A stretch of DNA of 64,000 bases from Cafeteria roenbergensis (GCA_008330645.1 VLTN01000081.1:1-64000), one strand, 5' to 3'. Counted from the first letter of the stretch, positions 53,620 to 63,909 are shown. Made by a program: numbers and translations. Notes: generated from the sequence alone by a model not told the origin.

Positions 53620-53754
53620 GGCGGCTGCGGCCTGCGACTGTGCTGCGCGTTGAGGCGGCCAGCCGCGTTCCTTGGGCGTTGTTATACATTCGCTGCTCTG
53701 GCAGCGGTTGCCGGACCCGCACCCGGCCGCCTGCCCGTCGCAGAGGCCGAGCCA
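53620..53754. promoter_or_regulatory. 135-bp bidirectional promoter of BBS5 and WDR60
   Basis: Only 135 bp separate the two start codons, so both transcripts must start within it or inside each other's leaders. GTTGTTATACATTCG near 53690 is the only AT-rich patch and lies about 65 bp before the WDR60 ATG. No X-box or other ciliary factor site could be confirmed by eye. Confidence 0.6.
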
Positions 53755-56700
53755 TGTCGGGCGCTCCCAGGCGCGTTCGGCGCGTCAAACAGGCAGCCGC
53801 GCCAGCGAGCGGCCGCACGTCGAGCCGGAGCCGTGCGCCCGTGCGGGCGTCGGCTGCAACGGCGGCTTACGGCGCTGCTCCATCCGCTGCCGCTCCCGCG
53901 GCCCGAAGGCGGCCTGTCCGCGCGACGGGCGCCGAGCGTGGCCCCAGCCCGAGCATCCCGAGTGGACAAGGCTCCGCTCCTGTGGTGACGCGGGCGGCGG
54001 CCCGCCCGGCTTCCGCTCGCAGAGACCGCCGATCAAGCTCGTGAGTCGGAGCGCCCGACGGCCACGGCCACGGCCTCCAGCACCCGCAACCGAGGCCGGG
54101 CTTGCATGCTGGGGCCGCTTCGTCCCTCCCGCCTCCCCCCCTCCCCCCCCCCCCCCCCCCCCCCCCCCCCAGCCCAGCCCCGTTGGCCGGCCGGGTTTGC
54201 GCCGGTTCCATCGGCCAGCGCGTCCGCGTCGGCGCGACCACGCCCCGCTCAGCTCGCCCGCTCGACGCACATCGCTCCCCGGCCCCATCCTCGCGCGCCG
54301 CAGGGCAATGTTCGAAGACGCCGTCAAGCCGGAGCCAGCGCCCGCCGCTGGCCCGCCCGCCGCCGCCTCCCGCCGCAGCGAGCACAACCAAGCTTCCCGC
54401 CGCCCCGCCCGCGCTCCAGCTGCCCAGCCAGCGGCTCACCGACGGGAGACGTCTTCCCACAGCTCTGCAGCCGACGACGGGTACGGCGACGACTCGTTCG
54501 AGGACTACGAGGACGAGTTCGAGGACGATCCGGACCAGGGTGGCGGCTCGCCGCAGCAGCCCACGCCAGGCCCAGCGGGTGCTTCGCCGTCCGATGCCGC
54601 TGTGGGCAGGAGCCCGGAGGAGCAGCGGGCGAGCAGGGCGGAGCTGGACGCGCTTGTGGCCTCTCGCCGGACACACGGCCGCGGCTCACCTCCCTCAATT
54701 GGCGGCAACGCGGCCGAGACGGCCGCCCCCTCCTCCTCCTCCTCCTCCTCCTCGGCAGCCGCGGCAGCCGCGGCGGCGGCATACTCTGCGCGACCTGTTC
54801 CGCAGCGAGCGATCCCCGGCGGCGCCCGCGCCTTTGACCACGCGGCTGCGATGGACGAGGCTGTGTTCGCGGACCAGGAGAGGCGACGACGTCCTCTGGT
54901 GGCCGTGGTGGCCTCCCCGGCCGCGGCAGGGCCCGGGAGCGGCGGAGATGGCGGCCCGACAGTGTCGCTCGGCCGGGACGACCCTGCGCGCGCCCGAATC
55001 GCCGGCCTTCACAGGAGGGGAGTCCGCCTGGAGTCAGAGTCAGCCACGGTGGTGTCACGGCGGAAAGTAACGCCGGAGGACCGCCACACCGAGCGGTTGC
55101 TCCGGGGACTGGTGAGGCAGCGCGGCCTGCAGACCGGGGACCCCGTGTCGGCCTCGTGTCAGACGGAGGCCGCCGACACAGCTGAGCAGGCGGCTCAGTT
55201 CCCGGAGGATCTGGCGTTTGCTGCGGCGCTCAGAGCCAAGGCCAGGCGTCTCAAGGACGAGGACGGCGGCGGCAGCGGCAGCGGCAGCGGCAGCGGCGGT
55301 CAGGCCTCGACGCCCTCGGCAGAGGACGAACCAGGGGCACAGAGCGGAGCGGGGGGGGCGGGGGGCAGAGGCACGTCTGTGGCCCGCTTGCTCGCCGACG
55401 AGTCCGAGCGGCTGTCTGCGTTTCTTGCCAGGGTCGTGGGCACCATGGAGGCGGTGCTCGACGAGGCGGCGGAGGAGCAGGCGGGCTGGGGGGCGGCAGC
55501 GCGGGGCACGGCAGGCCCTCTGGCTGAGCTGGTGGCGCCATCGTCCGAAGGCGCGGCAGCGGGAGGCGGTGGGCGCCGCGGCGGGGCGAGGGCTCCTGCG
55601 CGGGCGGTTGTCGTGTCGATGACGGAGGGGGCGCGGCTGCTGAGGGGGCGCGCGGCAGTTGCAGCGGCGTTCGCGCCAACCAACAGCCACGCGGTCGTGG
55701 CCTTCGGGCCCGCCCCCGAGGCTTGGCTCGACGGCGCGGAGGCCGCGGTGGCCGCCGCCATGGGCCGGGCGGACCCCAAGCTCCTGGCCCTGGCGACGTC
55801 AGCTGCCATGCGCCGGCTCGACGCAGCGCGGGACGGCGCCATCGCAGTCTTCTCGGCTCACGACATGCGCTCGGGTGCCCCGGCGGCGGTGCTCGCGTGC
55901 CCTGGGGAGATCACGGCGGTGAGCGCCTCTCGACCGCGCGGCTCAGTGGTCGTGGCGGGCACAGCTCACGGCAGCGTGGTAGTCTGGGATACGCGCCGGC
56001 GGGACGCGTCGCAAGCCCCTCCTGGCTGCCCGCTCGTTGCTCTGGGCGCGGCAACGGGCCTACCGTGCCCGCTGCGCCTCCCGGACGCCACCACCGACGT
56101 CACCGTGGACCCCTTCGTCGCCCCCGAGTCGTCTTGGGGGCGGAGCGACGCCGCCATCGTGGAGCGGGCGATGCGAGGCGCCGGCGCTGGCGGCGCGGCA
56201 CGGGACGCGGCCCAGGCAGCACTCGGCACCCACGCTCGCTTCCCGGGGCACCGGGCCCCTGTGGTCGAGATTGCCTGCGCCGGCCGCGACTCTGCCGGCG
56301 CCTCCGCCTCCGCGGCGGCGCCGGCCTCCTCCACGGGGTCGACAGTCCAGGTCACGAGCCTCGACGCGACTGGCGTGCTCATCGCGTGGACCCTCGTAGC
56401 GGCAGAGGGCGGCGGCCTGAGGCTGGTGTGGTCCACCGCGACGGACACGTGCTCCGCGCTGCCGCGCCCCTTGCAGCTTTACTCGGACTTTGCGGGATTG
56501 TCCGGCGGAGGCTTCCCGCTCATCGGGCCCGACGGCGCGCCGATGGGGAACAAGGCCTCGCTCGGCGACGTCGCGCTGGCGTCCTCCACCCCGCTCTCCA
56601 TGTGGGAGGTGGGGGAGCGCGTCACGGCGGTCTGTTTCGCCGAGGACGACGAGGTCCTGGTGGGCACCGTGGACGGCGCCGTGGCTCGCGCCAGCAGGTT

Positions 56701-57466
56701 CGGGCAGCAGGGGGACGCCGCCGCTGGGTCGTCGCTCAAGCAGCCGACGTCAAACGCCCTCAGCGGGGCCGCATGGCTTCAGAGGCCCACCTCGCTTGGG
56801 GGCGCCACGCCGGACGAAGAGTCCAAGGCGGCGATCGCGCCGCGGCTCTTCCCGAACGTGCCCTCGGCCGTGACGGCCCTGGCCGCATCTCCCTTCGTGC
56901 CGGGCGCTGCTGTGGTGGGCTACGCCGACGGCAGCCTGCGCCTCTTCGGGGCTGGGTCCTCCTACCCGTTGCGCGCGTGGGGCGACGCTGCGCCGGCAGG
57001 GCACGCGGTGTGCTCTGCCGTCTGGTCGCCCACAAGGGCTGCCGTGTTCTTCACGCTGGACACAGCTGGCGTGCTGCGCGGGTGGGACCTTGCAGCGCTG
57101 CCGTCGCGGCCGGCCGCCGCCGCGTCGGTGCTCCGGGAGGCGGGCATCAAGGGCAAGGGCGGGTCGGGCGTCGCGGGGCTGTTCAAGGCGGCAGGAGCCG
57201 ACGATGGCAGCTCTGGGCTGCCGAGGGGCCACGCCAGGGCGAGGCCTTGTCTGAGGGTGAACGGCGCGGCAGGCAGCCCAGCCGCGCGCCCGAGCCTGCT
57301 TGCGACCCTGCCCGACGGCCGGGGGGCAGTGGTTGTTCCGCTCGCGAGGCGGTGGTGGGACCCGGCAAGCGCCGCGGTGGATCCTTCCGCCGAGGCCCAT
57401 GCCGCGGGCGCCGCCGAGACTCGCTGGGCTGGGGACATGTTCGCGAGTGCGCCGGGGCTGGCCTGA
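53755..57466 (+). CDS. WDR60: cytoplasmic dynein-2 intermediate chain 1 (WDR60/DYNC2I1)
   Basis: Intermediate chain of the retrograde intraflagellar transport motor. Exons 53755-54041 and 54304-57466 give 1,149 residues (human 1,066); the join TC|G is in phase. The Arg/Ala/Ser-rich N-terminus is followed by the acidic motif DDSFEDYEDEFEDD (about residues 158-171) typical of WDR60. The C-terminal half is a WD40 propeller: VLACPGEITAVSA, VVVAGTAHGSVVVWDTR, VTSLDATGVLIAWTLV, EVLVGTVDGAVARAS, AAVVGYADGSLRLFG and SAVWSPTRAAVFFTLD followed by TAGVLRGWDL match the family block by block. The poly-C-bearing intron (54042-54303) is 262 bp. Other open frames in the N-terminal exon are shadows. WDR60 pairs with WDR34 and dynein-2 heavy chain, which are not in this window. 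Confidence 0.92.
54143..54170 (+). repeat. C28 homopolymer in WDR60 intron
   Basis: Preceded by C7 and a single T, inside the intron about 135 bp before its acceptor. Exact length is uncertain, as for any long homopolymer. Confidence 0.88.
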
Positions 57467-57651
57467 TGCGGGGGCGCGCTGTATGGGTGCGCGGGGGCAG
57501 CGGCTGGCTCGCTCGAGTGTTGCGGTGTCGCGGTGGTTCTGCGCCTCTGTGCCCAGACTGCGCGGCGACCTTCCGATACAAACGCACTGGTGGAGGAGCC
57601 TGCCGGCGGTGGCCAAATCAGCGCCATGCAGCCCGAGCGCGCGACGAACGC

Positions 57652-59467
57652 TCACACGCTGCGCGGAGAGGATTCGTCGCGCGAAGAACCCTCTCGCGGC
57701 GCGTGCGCCACCACCAGGTTGCCCATCTCATCAACGAACTCGCCGGGGCCCTTGGCGGCGCCGCCGCTGCCCCGCACGACGGGGGCGCCAAGGGGGCGCG
57801 CGGCAGTTGCGCCGTGGGGCAGGCGTGCCGCTGGCGCGCTCGCTGCAAAGCCTGCCGAAGCGGCCGACGTGGGGAGCAGCGAGTGCACCACAGTGGCAGA
57901 GCGGGCGCTCCAGGCCACCTCCGACCAACGCGAAACCGCCGGGCGGCCCAGCAGCCTGGCCAGCAGGAGCACCGCGGCCTTGGCCTCGGGAAGGTCGGCC
58001 GGGAAATAGAGCACGACGCCGCACTCTGCAAACGCCGCGCGGTGCTTCGCGGCTTGGGCCGCGGCCCCCACCGCGGCCGCGATGCCGGCCGCAGACGCTT
58101 CGCGGCGGAGCAGAGCTGGGAGGTCGAGCTTGGCCGCCATGTGCGCGGAGCACGCCGGGAAGGCGGCCAGAGGCAGAGGGCGCAGCCTGGCTACCTCAGC
58201 CACCAGCACCCTGAAGGCTCGGTCCCAAGCTTCAGCCGGCGGAACGCCGACTGGCTCGGCCGCTGCAGCGTCACCGGCACCAGCGCCAGCGCCAGGCGAC
58301 TGCCCCCCGGCCACCCGTTTGCCGTCCCACAGGGCAACCAGCTCGTCGACGCCGACTCCTCCTCCCGAGAGCGACGGCGAGCCGTCGCGAGCAAGCCGGG
58401 CCATGTCTGGGCGGGGGCCCGACACAGCGGCGTCCCACGGGAGCGGGAGGCCGACGAAGTACGCTGCTCCCACTCGTAGGTGGGAGGGGAACGCTGTTGG
58501 CCCGCTTCCCAGCGCCGCCCAGCTGTCGCCCGCACGGCCGCTGGCCTCTTCGGACCGCCGCGGTCCAGCAGCGCTGCTGGCAGCGTCGCCGCCTGTGTGC
58601 TGACGCCGGGGAGCCCGCCTGGCCGAAGACGCAAGGAGGTGCGCCGAGGAGCGCGTGGTCGTCAGCGTGAGCATACCAGAGGCCGGCATCGTGCCTGCTT
58701 GCATGTCCGCCTCGACCGCGCGAAGAACCCGCGCGTCAGCCGCCACGGGACGCGCGAAATCCACCACCGTGACGGAGGCGAGTCGCGCCGCTGCCTGCTC
58801 TGCGGCTTGGCCGGGCAGCAGGGGCCGGAGCAGCGGCGCCGGAAGCCTGCCCGAGTCTGCATCCTGGTCGGACGCAACTTGCCGCGCGCGGGCCAACCCT
58901 GTCACGCGCCACCAGAACGAACGCAAGGAGTCCGCCCAGGAGGCCGCCCCCGCCCCCGCCTCGCCGCCCTGCTTCCCCGGCGCGCGCGCAGCGCTTGGCG
59001 CCCTCACCACAGGGGGGGGAGGACGGTCGCCTTGGCCTGCGCCTGCGAACCCGGCCTCTCCGCCCCACACCGCCGACAGCGCTGCGAGCACCGGAGCCAC
59101 GCCAACGCTTGCAACTGCCGCCCCGACGCCAATCGCCGCCAGCGCAAACCCTGCCGCGAAGGCGAGAACCAGCAGCGGCGCTAGTGGAGGCTGCCCGAGC
59201 CGCCGCGGCTTCCGGTCGGCAGCCGCTGGGAGCGGCAGCTCGAAGCGCCGACGATGCGAGTCTTGCGAGCCTGCGCTGCCGTCCCGCGCAGCACCGTGAT
59301 CGCCGTCGGCATCATGGTCACATCCCACCGCAGAGGCAGCGTCGCTTCGCGCAGCGGCACCGTGCGCGGACTCGAGCGGAGGCGACCGCGCTGCGCGGCG
59401 CGACCTGAGTCCTGCCGCGCCGGCTGGGGCGCGCTCCTGCTGGAGGCCCGGCGACGCAGCGCCCCGG
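57652..59467 (-). CDS. probable membrane protein, 5' end unresolved
   Basis: The open frame extends upstream to 60054 but overlaps the neighbouring minus-strand gene, whose C-terminus looks genuine, so only the non-overlapping part is given. A 45-residue hydrophobic stretch (LVLAFAAGFALAAIGVGAAV, about 59,190-59,060) suggests one or two membrane segments. The downstream part looks like a soluble domain (ASVTVVDFARPVAADARVLR, HLRVGAAYFVGLPLPWD, GVVLYFPADLPEAKAAVLLL), ending DEMGNLVVAHAPREGSS. I recognise no family. No in-frame ATG lies between 59467 and the hydrophobic segment, so a start via an upstream exon, or fusion by splicing to the neighbouring frame, is likely. Confidence 0.5.
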
Positions 59468-61192
59468 CTAGTCGACGCTGTAGGTGCCGACGCTGCCGGT
59501 GACCCCGTCTCCGAACTCGTCCTCGGGGGCGATGCCGAATTCCTCCTCGACGAGAGCTGCCTCGAACTCCGATCGAGGGCGGGGAGCCCTGTCGAAGGGG
59601 ATGCGGCGGGGGACGAGGGTGGACTGAGCCTCGGGCGGGGCGGCGCGCCGCTGCGCCGAGAAGCTGACTCTGCGGGCATTTGGGGAGCCGGGGACTGCGC
59701 CTCCGCGGCCAGCTGCCTCTCCTCGGTATGCGCCGCCCCAGCTCTCGACGGGCGCAGTCCTGGCGACGGAGGGCGGCTCCGAGGGCGGACCTCGCGGGCT
59801 GTTGCTGCTGAAGCTGTTGCCGGGGTCCCGTGGCTTGTCCCTGAGCCGGGGTGCACGGCGGTCCGATGGGGAGTCGTGCTCCGAGGGGGGCTGGTCGCCG
59901 CGGCTCTGCCTGCGGAAGACCCGTGCAAGCCAGCCCCAGCGGCGCCGGGCCTGCGGGGCGGGGGTGGGGCGTCCATCCGACCGGTGGCTGTCCGCGGCGT
60001 TGGCTCCGGAGCCGGGGGCGGAGGGCTGGGCCGACCGCGTGCGGGGAGCAGCAAGGGCCTGCCCTTCGCGCGGGGCGAGCTGCGGCCTGCCTGGCGGGGG
60101 TCTCTGGGCGCGAACCGGCGACCCTAGCTCGCTTAGAGGCGGCCGGTCCCGGCGCAGCTGCGCTTGCTCCTTGGCTTGCGGCTGGAGGCGCCGAAACTGG
60201 TGGTGAGCAAGCTGGTGCGGGTGGACAAGCTCGCCTTGCAGCTCCTCCAGAGCGAGCTCCGAGTCCTCAAGCACGTGCTCAGGTCCGGGGCGGGAGAGGT
60301 GGTGCACGGCTCGGCGCCTGCCTGCTCCGACAGGGAGCTCCGACTGTGTCGAGCGCGGGGCGGTGACAGGTGGCACCGATCGGTACGGCGGCGTGTCGAG
60401 GACGCGCCTGTCGGCTAGAACCTCACCGGGGGCCTGTGCGTGCGGGTTCAGGCGCAGGTAGGCGGCAGTGTCGTCGTCCGACTCCTCCTCGCCGCCAGTT
60501 GCCTCCGGCAGGTCGCTGAGAGTCGGGCTCCTTGCTGAGAGAGAGCGGGACCCGTGGGCGCTCCGGCGGCGCTCCAAGTCAGCCTGCAGACTTTTCAAAT
60601 GCCAGTGCCCAGGGTCTGCGTCTCTGCTAGCCCAGGCAAGCACGGGGGGTGGCAGGACAGCGGCAGCAAGCGCGCCTGCGACTGCCGCAATCTCGTGCCC
60701 GCGGCGGCGCAAGCAGACGAAGGCAAGTCCTGCAGCAGCGATGGCCGCGCGGAAGGTGAAGTTTCGGGCACCCCCCGACAGGCCGACTGTCGCCAGCGTC
60801 AGCACCGCCAGTGCGAGCCAGACAGGCCAGAGGTCGAGAACTGCGCCCAAGATGCGCCACGTTGCCCAGACGACAACGAGCACCCCGAGCAGGCCGAAGC
60901 AGAACGCCGCGATGCTCGAGCGGCCGGGGCCAAGCGAGTCCTCTAGCCACGCGCGCCAGTTGTCGATGAGATTGATGCAGCCGCGAGCGGCGCTACCCAG
61001 CGGGCGGGCACTGCTGGACCCGGCGGACGCGACAGATCCCGGTCCGAGGCGAACTCGGCGACCTCCGCGCCGAGATACGCTGCTATGCGCGCTGCCGACG
61101 GACGAGTCCGACGCTATTGCAGATAGCTGGCTTGAGCCGAGAGCGCTGCGCGCAGGGGGCTCTTGGCGCCTTGCAACCGCGCTCGGGCCCAT
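59468..61192 (-). CDS. multi-pass membrane protein with long disordered tail, function unknown
   Basis: 574-residue frame from ATG 61192 to TAG 59468. A Ser/Arg-rich N-terminus (about 90 residues) is followed by three or four hydrophobic segments (AAFCFGLLGVLVVVWATWRI, LWPVWLALAVLTLATVG, FRAAIAAAGLAFVC, IAAVAGALAAAVLPPPVLAW). Then comes about 380 residues of Ser/Pro/Arg/Gln-rich disordered sequence and an acidic C-terminus (FEAALVEEEFGIAPEDEFGD) with codon third positions strongly G/C, supporting real coding. A possible donor (GTGAGG at 60424 on this strand) could instead splice this frame to the downstream one. No family recognised. Divergent from the sterol reductase. Confidence 0.6.
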   Translation of the reverse strand: MGPSAVARRQEPPARSALGSSQLSAIASDSSVGSAHSSVSRRGGRRVRLGPGSVASAGSSSARPLGSAARGCINLIDNWRAWLEDSLGPGRSSIAAFCFGLLGVLVVVWATWRILGAVLDLWPVWLALAVLTLATVGLSGGARNFTFRAAIAAAGLAFVCLRRRGHEIAAVAGALAAAVLPPPVLAWASRDADPGHWHLKSLQADLERRRSAHGSRSLSARSPTLSDLPEATGGEEESDDDTAAYLRLNPHAQAPGEVLADRRVLDTPPYRSVPPVTAPRSTQSELPVGAGRRRAVHHLSRPGPEHVLEDSELALEELQGELVHPHQLAHHQFRRLQPQAKEQAQLRRDRPPLSELGSPVRAQRPPPGRPQLAPREGQALAAPRTRSAQPSAPGSGANAADSHRSDGRPTPAPQARRRWGWLARVFRRQSRGDQPPSEHDSPSDRRAPRLRDKPRDPGNSFSSNSPRGPPSEPPSVARTAPVESWGGAYRGEAAGRGGAVPGSPNARRVSFSAQRRAAPPEAQSTLVPRRIPFDRAPRPRSEFEAALVEEEFGIAPEDEFGDGVTGSVGTYSVD

Positions 61193-61755
61193 CCAGCGGG
61201 GCGAGGCTGCCCCTGCCTTTCGGTTCCGGGTGCGCTAGCAGCGCGGGGCCTGTTCGCAAAGGCCGGAGGCGGGCCAAGGCACCGGCGCCAGCTCTCGCAG
61301 GCCTGTGGGCGCCGAGGCAGCAAGCCGCTCGCCGGCAGAGGCGCCCGCGCCCTCTGCAGCGGTTCAAAGCGGGCGCCCACTCCGCTGAGGGATGTGAGCG
61401 CGGCAGTTGCGTGGCAGGGCCTCTGAGGCTGGGGCGTTCGCGGGCTGGCGCGGCCCCTCTTCGGAGATTCGCACCCACACGCCTGCGTGCGAGGGTGGTG
61501 GGTGGTGGGTGGTGGGGGAGTGGGCGGGGGAGGGGGCTGCCGCTGCGCTTGCGTGCGTGCTTTGATCGGCTCTTCGTCAGTTCTGCTTGCCGTCCCTGCC
61601 GCGCGGCGCCGGAGCCTCGTGCGCGAGCCCCTCTGTCCCCGGCGGCCGCTGGGCCTGCATTCCTGCTGCTCGGCGCCGGTCATTGCCTTTGCCGTGCCGC
61701 CTGCGCTCGATTCCGGCCGGCTTTTGCAGAGCGGACTCGAGGCTCTCGTCGCAGC
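61193..61755. promoter_or_regulatory. divergent intergenic region with a G-rich quadruplex-like tract
   Basis: 563 bp between the ATGs of the membrane-protein gene (-) and the sterol reductase (+). At 61494-61544 the plus strand carries repeated GGTGGTGGGTGGTGGG and then GGGGG runs. CTCGTCGCAG just before the reductase ATG resembles a splice acceptor, so a 5' leader intron is possible. The frame is open upstream but lacks sterol-reductase sequence. Confidence 0.45.
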
Positions 61756-63198
61756 ATGTGGTCCTCCAAGAGCGAGTCTGCGGCCCAGGGGCTGCTCCCC
61801 TTCCGCTCGGTGGGGGCGCTCTTCCTGACCGTGGTCTGCCCCATCGTCGTCATGTTTGTTGTGCGCTGGGGAGCCCCGGGCGCGGACAGCAAGGCCTGGA
61901 GCCACCTCCGCTACAACTACGCCGGCCACGGCGGCAACCTTGCGTCTGCCGTCGAGGCCATGGTGGCCGACCCGGTGGCCGAGTTCACCGCGCTGGTGCT
62001 GCCCGTCGAGTGCGACGGCGAGCGCAAGTGGGAGGACTGCAACGACAAGGGCATGGCCGAGGCCGCGGCTGCCCTCTTCACGTTCATGGCGCTGCAGCTC
62101 GTGCTGATGCGCGTGCTCCCCGGAAGCGTGTTCGAAGGCCCCCGCTCGGCTGGCGGCCACGTGCCCAAGTACATCACCAACGGCGTGGCGTCGTACGCCA
62201 TCTCCATGCTGGCCTTTGTCTTTGCCGGCCACGAGGGCTACATCGAGGGCGACATCGTGATGCAGCTCTACCCCTTCATGGTGATCGTTCTCAACCTCTT
62301 CGCCCTCATCTTCTGCGCCTTCCTCGTGGTCAAGGGCCTGACCTGCCCGTCGCACGAGGGCCGGGACGCCTCCTCCAGCGGCAACTACGTGATGGACTTC
62401 TACTGGGGCACTGAGCTCTACCCCGAGATCTTCGGCATCGACGTCAAGACGTTCACCAACTGCCGCTTCGGCATGACCGCGTGGGCCACGGCGCTGCTCT
62501 CTTTCGCCTTCTTCAATGTGAAGCTCAACGGCGGCCACCTGCACCTGGATTCGGCCGCTGCCATGATCCTCACCGTCTTCTACCTTGGCAAGTTCTTCGT
62601 GTGGGAGCACGGCTACTGGCGCTCCATGGACATCGCGCACGACCGCGCCGGCTTCTACATCTGCTGGGGCTGCCTCGTGTGGGTCCAGACCATCTACGTC
62701 TCCGCAGGCTACTTCTACGCCTGGCAGCCCGTCGACTCCTTCGTGGCCACCTTCGGCGAGGAGCACGCGCAGCTTGCCTTCTACGCGCTGCTCGCCGTCG
62801 GCGTGGCCGCCGTGTACCTTAACTACGAGGCCGACCGCCAGCGCATGCACGCTCGCTCCTCCACCGGCATGGGCTCGGCCTGGGGCAGCCGCTACGCCTG
62901 CATCAAGGCCGACTACACCACGGATGATGGCAGCAAGCACACCAGCCTCCTCCTCGCCTCTCACCTCTGGAAGCCCGCCCGCCACTTCCACTACGTGTTC
63001 GAGATCTCCGCTGCAGTGGCCTGGTGCATCCCCTTCACCCTGGGCACAGTCTTCCCCAACATCTACTGGGGGTTCCTCACCATCCTCCTCTTCGACCGCG
63101 CCGTGCGCGACAACGCTCGCTGCAAGGCCAAGTATGGCGAGGGCTGGGACCACTACTGCAAGGCGGTGCCGTACCTTGTGGTGCCCTTCGTGTTCTGA
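61756..63198 (+). CDS. sterol reductase of the ERG4/ERG24 family, probably 7-dehydrocholesterol reductase (DHCR7-type)
   Basis: Polytopic ER enzyme that reduces a ring or side-chain double bond of sterols with NADPH. Intronless, 480 residues, close to DHCR7 (475). About eight to nine hydrophobic segments are seen. Family blocks: KYITNGVASYAISML, GNYVMDFYWGTELYPEIFGI followed by DVKTFTNCRFGMTAWATALL, then EHGYWRSMDIAHDRAGFYIC followed by WGCLVWV, the cofactor/sterol pocket region, HTSLLLASHLWKPARHFHYV, and the C-terminal CKAKYGEGWDHYCKAVPYLV. WRSMDIAHDRAGFY corresponds to the DHCR7 form of this segment more closely than to C14- or C24-reductases, but subfamily assignment by eye is tentative. 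Start chosen at ATG 61756 (MWSSKSESAAQG), just before the first membrane segment. Confidence 0.9.
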   Translation: MWSSKSESAAQGLLPFRSVGALFLTVVCPIVVMFVVRWGAPGADSKAWSHLRYNYAGHGGNLASAVEAMVADPVAEFTALVLPVECDGERKWEDCNDKGMAEAAAALFTFMALQLVLMRVLPGSVFEGPRSAGGHVPKYITNGVASYAISMLAFVFAGHEGYIEGDIVMQLYPFMVIVLNLFALIFCAFLVVKGLTCPSHEGRDASSSGNYVMDFYWGTELYPEIFGIDVKTFTNCRFGMTAWATALLSFAFFNVKLNGGHLHLDSAAAMILTVFYLGKFFVWEHGYWRSMDIAHDRAGFYICWGCLVWVQTIYVSAGYFYAWQPVDSFVATFGEEHAQLAFYALLAVGVAAVYLNYEADRQRMHARSSTGMGSAWGSRYACIKADYTTDDGSKHTSLLLASHLWKPARHFHYVFEISAAVAWCIPFTLGTVFPNIYWGFLTILLFDRAVRDNARCKAKYGEGWDHYCKAVPYLVVPFVF

Positions 63199-63414
63199 CC
63201 CGCTTGCGTGGCCCACCCCAGCACTGCCCCTCGCCCAACGGGCCGCCAACGCGCGGCTCGAGAGCCCATTCGGCCACGCGCACCGTAACTCCAAGCGGCG
63301 CGCGCTGCACTCAGCGAACCTGCGGCAGATCCGCCACTGGATTGCCGAAAAGTGCAGAGCTGCCACGGTTCGGCGGAACAGCGCACACCCCACGCTAACA
63401 GGCCGGATTCCGCC

Positions 63415-63909
63415 ATGGCAGCCGCAGGAGCCGTCCCCGTCGCCGTCCTCCGCCGCATCGTGAAGGTGAGTGTCGCCGGAGTCGCCCCGCTGTGGCACAC
63501 GACAGCCGCGCGTTGGCTCCGTCATCGGGGCTGAATAGTCGTTGCCCCACCCCGCGGACGGGTCGCCCCTCGCCCGGCCACGCGCACAGCCGCGTGGGGG
63601 CGTGCTGGCGCTCGAGTGCGACGGGTTTCCCGGCCGGGCAGGGCCGCCGGGAGGGGGCGGGGTCACCTTCCTTGCAACGGAATGGCGAATCGACCCGAAA
63701 TTTTCCCAGTGCTGGAGCCACCTGCGCCGCTCTCCGCCCCCCCGTCGCCTCCCCACTGTCAATCGCAGGAGCTCAAGAGCGACTCTGAGCCGCTTGGCCT
63801 CTCCAAGGCCGCGGAGGCTCTTGGCGGCCCCAGCAAGGCCTGGTGGAGCATCGAGACCGGCCTGGATGGCGCCGATTACAGCAGCTTCGCTGTCGAGATT
63901 GAGGGACCG
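63415..63909 (+). CDS. probable ubiquitin-conjugating enzyme E2, first two exons only
   Basis: Exons 63415-63465 (MAAAGAVPVAVLRRIVK) and 63769-63909 join in phase 0 to give 64 residues, ending ...FAVEIEGP before a GTGAGC donor at 63910; the remainder lies beyond the window. VLRRIVKELK fits the first helix of the E2 UBC fold, and FAVEIEGP fits the strand ending in the conserved Gly-Pro that precedes SPYEGG in E2s. The active-site cysteine would be in missing exons, so this rests on the N-terminal fold signature alone. A non-E2 protein is possible. Confidence 0.5.

Noticed and set aside
60627-63762. 882-residue minus-strand frame opposite the sterol reductase
   Set aside because: His/Gly/Val/Glu-rich antisense shadow of a well-conserved enzyme; no independent support.
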